Source: an uncultured Eubacteriales bacterium
Lineage (GTDB): Bacteria > Bacillota > Clostridia > Christensenellales > CAG-917
DNA: 17,361 bases
Direction of reading: 5' to 3'
Assembly: GCA_900545885.1 (NCBI GenBank)
Contig: URAF01000019.1
Location: 1-17,361 of the forward strand
This document shows positions 13,104-17,361 of this stretch, one piece after another. The stretch's first letter is position 1. Every line of letters begins with the position of its first letter. Both the position numbers and the translations under genes were made by a program. Below the pieces are notes generated by a model. It did no database searches. It worked only from the letters and a program-made list of their open reading frames with translations, and was not told the DNA's origin.

Positions 13104-14684
13104 ATGTGTACGGTAATGGTTTATACGGGAGAGGATATGAGCGAGCAGACATTTGCCGCCGCTCTTGCAAAGACGAAAACCCGCGGACCCGATATGACGC
13201 GTATCATGCGCGTCGGCGGCGGACTTATGGGGTTTCAGCGGCTGTCCATAATGGGACTGTCGGAAGCAGGCATGCAACCGTTTTTCCTTGACGGAAGCGC
13301 GGTTGTGTGCAACGGAGAACTTTACGGGTTCAGACCTGTTAAAAAGCAACTTGAAAAGAAGTACGCGTTCGGAAGCGACAGCGACTGCGAAATAATTTTG
13401 CCGCTTTATAAGGAATACGGCACGGATATGTTCGCAAAGCTGGACGCGGAGTTCGCAATGGTGATTTACGACGCCGAAAAAAACGATTTCATCGCGGCGC
13501 GCGACCCTATCGGCATCCGTCCTCTTTTTTACGGGTATACGGCAAGCGGAAAAATAGTGTTTGCGTCCGAAGCGAAAAACCTCGTTTCGTTGGTGGACGA
13601 AGTGTTCGCGTTTCCGCCGTCGTACTACTATGCGGACGGAAAGTTCGTGCGGTATACCGACGTTACGGCAGTCAGCGAATATTCTGAGGACGACGAAGAA
13701 ACCGTCGAGCGGAAGATACGCGAAAAGTTGACGGCTGGCATCGAAAAGCGTCTTGATGCCGACGCGCCGCTCGGATTTTTGTTGTCGGGCGGACTTGACA
13801 GCAGTCTGGTCTGCGCGGTTTCGGCAAGGTTGCTTAAAAAGCCCATCAGGACTTTCGCAATCGGTATGAACACCGACGCAATCGACCTCAAATATGCGCG
13901 CAAAGTCGCGGATTATATAGGCAGCGACCACACCGAAGTAATCATCGACCGCGATACGGTGCTCGGTTCTCTCGAAGAAGTGGTTTCCGTTCTCGGTACT
14001 TACGACATAACCACAATCCGTGCAAGCGTGGGTATGTATCTCGTGTGCAAATACATTCACGAGCATACCGACGTCAGGGTTCTGCTTACGGGCGAGATTT
14101 CCGACGAACTTTTCGGGTACAAGTACACGGACTTCGCCCCGTCCGCACAGGCTTTTCAGGACGAGGCGGCAAAGCGCGTGCGCGAACTTTATATGTACGA
14201 CGTCCTGCGTGCCGACAGGTGCATTTCGTCAAACAGTATGGAAGCAAGAGTTCCGTTCGGCGACCTCGATTTCGTGCGATACGTAATGAGCGTCAACCCC
14301 GAACTCAAACTCAACACGCACAACAAAGGCAAATACCTTTTGCGTATGGCGTTCAAAGGCGACATTCTGCCCGACGAAATACTTATGCGTGAAAAAGCGG
14401 CGTTTTCGGACGCAGTTGGACATTCTATGGTGGACATTCTCAAAGAGTATGCGGAAAGCCTCTATACGGACGAAGAGTTCGAAAGGCTGGCAGCGAAATA
14501 CGATTTTGCAAAACCTTTTACCAAAGAAAGCCTGCTTTACCGCGAACTGTTCGAAAAGTACTATCCGCATACGGCGCGTACGGTTGCGGATTTCTGGATG
14601 CCCAACCGCGAATGGGAAGGATGCAAGGACGCAAACGACCCGTCGGCAAGAGTGCTGTCCAACTACGGCGCAAGCGGCAACTGA
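13104..14684 (+). CDS. asnB: Asparagine synthase, glutamine-hydrolysing (526 aa)
   Basis: Makes asparagine from aspartate, ATP and glutamine. The sequence begins MCTVMVYTG, so removal of Met exposes Cys as the N-terminal nucleophile of the class II amidotransferase domain; this fixes the start. The site also has GAGG before it. The glutaminase part contains TRGPDM, MGFQRLSIMG, CNGELYGF and ARDPIGIRPLFYG. The synthetase part begins with the ATP loop LLSGGLDSSLV near residue 228 and has TGEISDELFGYKYTD, MEARVPFGDLDFV and KYLLRMAF. The length and motifs match the E. coli AsnB-like subtype. It is 18 bases behind pyrG and is thus the third glutamine-using enzyme in a row after the ANTAR gene. The other class, AsnA, is unrelated. 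Confidence 0.96.
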   Translation: MCTVMVYTGEDMSEQTFAAALAKTKTRGPDMTRIMRVGGGLMGFQRLSIMGLSEAGMQPFFLDGSAVVCNGELYGFRPVKKQLEKKYAFGSDSDCEIILPLYKEYGTDMFAKLDAEFAMVIYDAEKNDFIAARDPIGIRPLFYGYTASGKIVFASEAKNLVSLVDEVFAFPPSYYYADGKFVRYTDVTAVSEYSEDDEETVERKIREKLTAGIEKRLDADAPLGFLLSGGLDSSLVCAVSARLLKKPIRTFAIGMNTDAIDLKYARKVADYIGSDHTEVIIDRDTVLGSLEEVVSVLGTYDITTIRASVGMYLVCKYIHEHTDVRVLLTGEISDELFGYKYTDFAPSAQAFQDEAAKRVRELYMYDVLRADRCISSNSMEARVPFGDLDFVRYVMSVNPELKLNTHNKGKYLLRMAFKGDILPDEILMREKAAFSDAVGHSMVDILKEYAESLYTDEEFERLAAKYDFAKPFTKESLLYRELFEKYYPHTARTVADFWMPNREWEGCKDANDPSARVLSNYGASGN

Positions 14685-14793
14685 CCTGACGGTCAACCAA
14701 GTCTGACGGCAAAAGGCAGAAACCTGAAATTCAGTTTGTTGATATTAAGATTTGTCAGGCAAAGGCACGATAAGGAGAAACAAGGAGATAAAA

Positions 14794-15669
14794 ATGAAAT
14801 TCGTCAAGATGAACGGCTGCGGCAACGATTATGTATACTTCGACCTTTTGGGCGGCGGATGTGCGGAAGATATAATACCCGCGATAGAGAAACTCAGCGA
14901 CAGACATTTCGGTGTAGGCGGCGACGGCGTGGTGTTGATTATGAAAAGCGACCTTGCAGACGCACGTATGCGAATGTTCAACGCCGACGGCAGCGAAGGT
15001 AAGATGTGCGGAAACGCGGTGAGATGCGTGGGAAAATATCTGTATGACAACGGATATGTAAAAAGTCCCGACGTAAGCGTGGAAACGGCAAGCGGAGTAA
15101 AGAAACTTGCGCTGCGCATCGAGAACGGAGTGTGCACGGGCGCGACCGTCAATATGGGAAAACCGATTGTGAAAGCAGAGGACGTCCCCGCAGACGTAAA
15201 AGCGGCGGCGGGAGTAACCGTGGATACGCCGTGGGGCGACGGTGCGCTTGTGAACGTACCCGTCACGGTATGCGGAAGGACGTTCGGACTTACGGCGGTG
15301 AGCATGGGCAATCCGCATTGCGTTGCGTTCATCGACGAACCCGTAAGCGATTTCGCACTCGAACTTTACGGAGCGGCGTTGGAAAAGCATCCGATGTTTC
15401 CCGAACGCGTCAACGCTGAGTTCGTGAACGTTGGAGAGGATAACATGTTGACGATGAGGGTATGGGAACGCGGAAGCGGCGAAACCATGGCTTGCGGAAC
15501 GGGCAGTTGTGCGACTGCGGTTGCCGCGGTGCTGAACGGATATGCCGACGCGTCGCGACCCGTAAAAGTAAAACTGAAAGGCGGGGTTCTGACGATAGAA
15601 CTTCGCGACGACGGAGTTTATATGAGCGGCGACGCAAAAGTCAATTTCACGGGAGAAACGGAACTATGA
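14794..15669 (+). CDS. dapF: Diaminopimelate epimerase (291 aa)
   Basis: Converts LL-diaminopimelate to meso-diaminopimelate, used for peptidoglycan cross-links and as the lysine precursor. It needs no cofactor: two cysteines act as acid and base. Cys72 is seen in FNADGSEGKMCGNAVRC and Cys234 in ETMACGTGSCATA, both family signatures. The N-terminal MNGCGNDYVYFD and the middle MGNPHCVAF are also typical. The ATG at 14794 is preceded by two ribosome binding-like sites (TAAGGAG and CAAGGAG); an upstream in-frame start at 14752 would place them inside the gene and adds a non-conserved tail, so it was rejected. It overlaps dapL by four bases. A gap of 109 bases follows asnB, with a CCTGA/TCAGG dyad (near 14728-14760) but no convincing promoter or terminator. 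Confidence 0.97.
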   Translation: MKFVKMNGCGNDYVYFDLLGGGCAEDIIPAIEKLSDRHFGVGGDGVVLIMKSDLADARMRMFNADGSEGKMCGNAVRCVGKYLYDNGYVKSPDVSVETASGVKKLALRIENGVCTGATVNMGKPIVKAEDVPADVKAAAGVTVDTPWGDGALVNVPVTVCGRTFGLTAVSMGNPHCVAFIDEPVSDFALELYGAALEKHPMFPERVNAEFVNVGEDNMLTMRVWERGSGETMACGTGSCATAVAAVLNGYADASRPVKVKLKGGVLTIELRDDGVYMSGDAKVNFTGETEL

Positions 15670-16862
15670 AACTGAACGAAAACTACTTCAATCTGAAAGA
15701 AAATTATCTGTTTGCCGAAGTGGCGCACAGAGTAAGCGAATACCGAGCGGCACACCCCGAACAGCGGGTTATAAGTCTCGGAATAGGCGACGTAACGCTG
15801 CCGCTTCCCGAAAGCGCGGTAGCCGCTCTTCAAAAGGCGGTGGACGAGCAGAGCCGTCCCGAAACCTTCCGCGGATACGGACCCGAAAGAGGGTATGCGT
15901 TTCTGCGTGAAGCCGTGCGCGATTATTACGCCGAAAAGGGCGTAAGCCTTGAAGCGGACGAGATTTTTGTAAGCGACGGGGCAAAGAGCGACCTCGGAAA
16001 CATGACGGAACTTTTCGGCAAAAGTCGTGTGCTGATGCCCGACCCCGTCTATCCCGCATACTACGACGTCAACGTTATGGCAGGCAACGAAATACACTTT
16101 TCGCGGGGTACGGTGGCAAACGGATTTTTGCCCGCACCGCGTGATGACGGCAATTTTGACATAATCTATCTGTGCTCGCCGTCCAACCCGACGGGCGCGG
16201 TTTACAACAAAGAACAACTGCGCGAATGGGTGGACTACGCATTGCGGACGGGGGCGGTCATATTCTTCGATGCGGCGTATGAGAGTTTTGTCCGTGACAG
16301 CGAACTTCCGACCAGCATTTACCTTGTGGACGGTGCGGAAAAGTGCGCAATAGAGTTTTGCTCGTTTTCAAAAACCGCGGGCTTTACGGGGTTGCGGTGC
16401 GGTTATACGGTGGTTCCTAAGGCAATCGCGGACGGCAAGCTCAATGCTTTCTGGAACAGACGACAGACAACAAAGTTCAACGGAGTGCCTTACATCGTTC
16501 AACGCGCGGCGGAAGCCGTGCTCACTCCGCAGGGCAGAAAGGAAACTGCGCGCAACATAAGCATTTATATGCAGAACGCGCAAGTCATACACAACGCTCT
16601 CGAAAAGGCGGGCATACCGCACGCGGGCGGCGTCAATTCGCCCTATGTCTGGATGCAGTGTCCCGCGGGTAAAACGTCGTGGGAATTCTTCGACATACTG
16701 CTCACCGAAGCGCAGGTCGTCGGCACTCCCGGTTCGGGCTTCGGAAAGGAAGGCGAAGGCTGGTTCAGACTGACCGCCTTCGGCGACAGAGCGGACACGG
16801 TAACGGCGGCGGAAAGACTCGGCAGACTTTGTGCTCAACTGCGCGCGGAAGAGCAGGCGTAA
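15666..16862 (+). CDS. dapL: LL-diaminopimelate aminotransferase (398 aa)
   Basis: PLP enzyme that turns tetrahydrodipicolinate directly into LL-diaminopimelate with glutamate as amino donor, bypassing the succinyl and acetyl branches (DapD/C/E). The product is the substrate of DapF, encoded just upstream with an ATGA overlap. It has the fold-type I aminotransferase motifs: ISLGIGDVTLPLP at the substrate-binding N-terminus, FVSDGAKSDLGN (cofactor phosphate), CSPSNPTGAVY, and Lys236 in SFSKTAGFTGLRCGY, which binds PLP. AGFTG and GDVTLPLP favour DapL over ordinary aspartate aminotransferases. The length fits. The frame is open further upstream, but that part is dapF read in another frame. A two-way terminator lies about 155 bases downstream. 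Confidence 0.95.
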   Translation: MKLNENYFNLKENYLFAEVAHRVSEYRAAHPEQRVISLGIGDVTLPLPESAVAALQKAVDEQSRPETFRGYGPERGYAFLREAVRDYYAEKGVSLEADEIFVSDGAKSDLGNMTELFGKSRVLMPDPVYPAYYDVNVMAGNEIHFSRGTVANGFLPAPRDDGNFDIIYLCSPSNPTGAVYNKEQLREWVDYALRTGAVIFFDAAYESFVRDSELPTSIYLVDGAEKCAIEFCSFSKTAGFTGLRCGYTVVPKAIADGKLNAFWNRRQTTKFNGVPYIVQRAAEAVLTPQGRKETARNISIYMQNAQVIHNALEKAGIPHAGGVNSPYVWMQCPAGKTSWEFFDILLTEAQVVGTPGSGFGKEGEGWFRLTAFGDRADTVTAAERLGRLCAQLRAEEQA

Positions 16863-16876
16863 ATCAATCGCGGCGG

Positions 16877-16900
16877 AACGTTCTCGACAGATTGAACGTT
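16877..16900 (+). repeat. Small dyad after dapL
   Basis: AACGTTC and GAACGTT pair over 7 bases around a 10-base loop, 15 bases after the dapL stop. No T-run follows, so it is not a terminator. It may be a 3'-end hairpin. Confidence 0.35.
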
Positions 16901-17017
16901 ACGAAACAATCGCTTGAAATGCGGCTGCAAAAGGTCGGGACAGAGCAATCGGAAAATGCCTGTCGGCAACGGTCAATCCGTTTGGAATTGGATATTAGAA
17001 TTGAATAAAACATACAA

Positions 17018-17061
17018 AAAAAGGACTTCAATGTGCGATTTTTGCATTTGAAGTCCTTTTT
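17018..17061. terminator. Two-way terminator between dapL and the suf gene
   Basis: AAAAAGGACTTCAA and TTGAAGTCCTTTTT form a perfect 14-base-pair stem around a 16-base loop. The plus strand ends in T5 and the minus strand in T7, so it can stop both converging transcripts. Confidence 0.9.
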
Positions 17062-17118
17062 GTTGCGTTTTTGTTGTGAATTGCGGTTCAACCGAAAGTG
17101 CATTCGGTTGAGGAAAAC

Positions 17119-17361
17119 TCAGTTGAGGAAACCTTTGATTACGGTTTCTTCCGCTTCTTTTTCGGTGAGCCCGAGGCTCATGAGTTTGATGAGTTGTTCG
17201 CCTGCGATTTTACCGACCGCCGCTTCGTGCACAAGGCTTGCGTCGGGGCTTGCCGCGTCGATTTTGGGAGTGGAGATTATGCGCGCGCCGTCAAGCAGTA
17301 TGCCGTCGCATTCCACGTGTCCGAAACATTCGTTTTCGCCCACGAGGTCGGAGTAGAACTC
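17119..17361 (-). CDS. SufB/SufD-family Fe-S cluster assembly protein, C-terminal part
   Basis: Only the last 80 residues are in the window; the gene runs in from the right edge. The family C-terminal pattern is clear: GHVECDGILLD, followed by a strand with STPKIDAASPDASLVHEAAV and GKIAGEQLIKLMSLGLTEKE, ending in a VIKGFLN-like tail. SufB and SufD proteins form the scaffold with the SufC ATPase, on which iron-sulfur clusters are built in the cytoplasm. The His in LVHEAAVGKI is the position conserved across the family. The fragment cannot tell SufB from SufD or from the short single SufB of many clostridia. The stop is TGA at 17119-17121, about 60 bases from the shared terminator. Other suf genes would be expected upstream, beyond position 17361. 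Confidence 0.9.
   Translation of the reverse strand, partial: EFYSDLVGENECFGHVECDGILLDGARIISTPKIDAASPDASLVHEAAVGKIAGEQLIKLMSLGLTEKEAEETVIKGFLN

Noticed and set aside
15462..15665. Upstream extension of dapL by 68 codons
   Set aside because: The stretch is dapF in another frame. The extension is Arg-rich and unlike any aminotransferase, while the ATG at 15666 overlaps the dapF stop in the usual coupled way.
1..17361. CRISPR array, tRNA, rRNA, prophage or defence system
   Set aside because: No regularly spaced identical repeats, no cloverleaf or rRNA-like stretch, and every long gene is a household metabolic gene. The novelty, if any, is in the regulation.

Overview
The window reads as an ordinary chromosomal stretch from a low-to-mid GC Firmicute, most likely an uncultured, gut-type member of the Clostridia. 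The reasons are: a type III glutamine synthetase, an ANTAR-domain regulator of the clostridial kind, lysine/DAP synthesis through DapL, a long clostridial-type citrate synthase, AGGAGG-like ribosome binding sites, and consensus TTGACA/TATAAT promoters. No phage, insertion sequence, CRISPR array, tRNA or rRNA was seen. The genus cannot be fixed from the sequence alone.

Layout. Positions 120-5604 are on the minus strand: citrate synthase (gltA), a YbaK-type Cys-tRNA(Pro) deacylase, a GNAT acetyltransferase, and glnN. A 344-base divergent intergenic region (5605-5948) separates glnN from a plus-strand block: purB and purA, then after a 466-base gap an ANTAR regulator, guaA, pyrG and asnB, and finally dapF and dapL. 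A two-way terminator (17018-17061) closes this block. A SufB/SufD-family gene then enters from the right edge on the minus strand.

How the genes work together. The theme is nitrogen flow through glutamine. GlnN makes glutamine. GuaA, PyrG and AsnB are three amidotransferases that spend it on GMP, CTP and asparagine, and they follow directly behind an ANTAR protein, a family that typically acts as an RNA-binding antiterminator. PurA and PurB make AMP, PurB also acting earlier in IMP synthesis. Citrate synthase feeds carbon toward 2-oxoglutarate and glutamate. DapL takes its amino group from glutamate, and DapF completes meso-DAP for peptidoglycan and lysine.

Most interesting part. The glnN-purB intergenic region holds two back-to-back consensus promoters whose -35 boxes lie 8 bases apart. 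The glnN-directed one points within about 10 bases into a strong intrinsic terminator, and sequence just beyond that terminator is complementary to its 5' arm. The purB-directed one makes a leader that can fold as a closed multi-branch structure ending in a U-rich tract next to the ribosome binding site. Further strong hairpins sit before purA and pyrG. Together with the ANTAR gene, this suggests, but does not prove, a glutamine/purine regulon controlled by attenuation.
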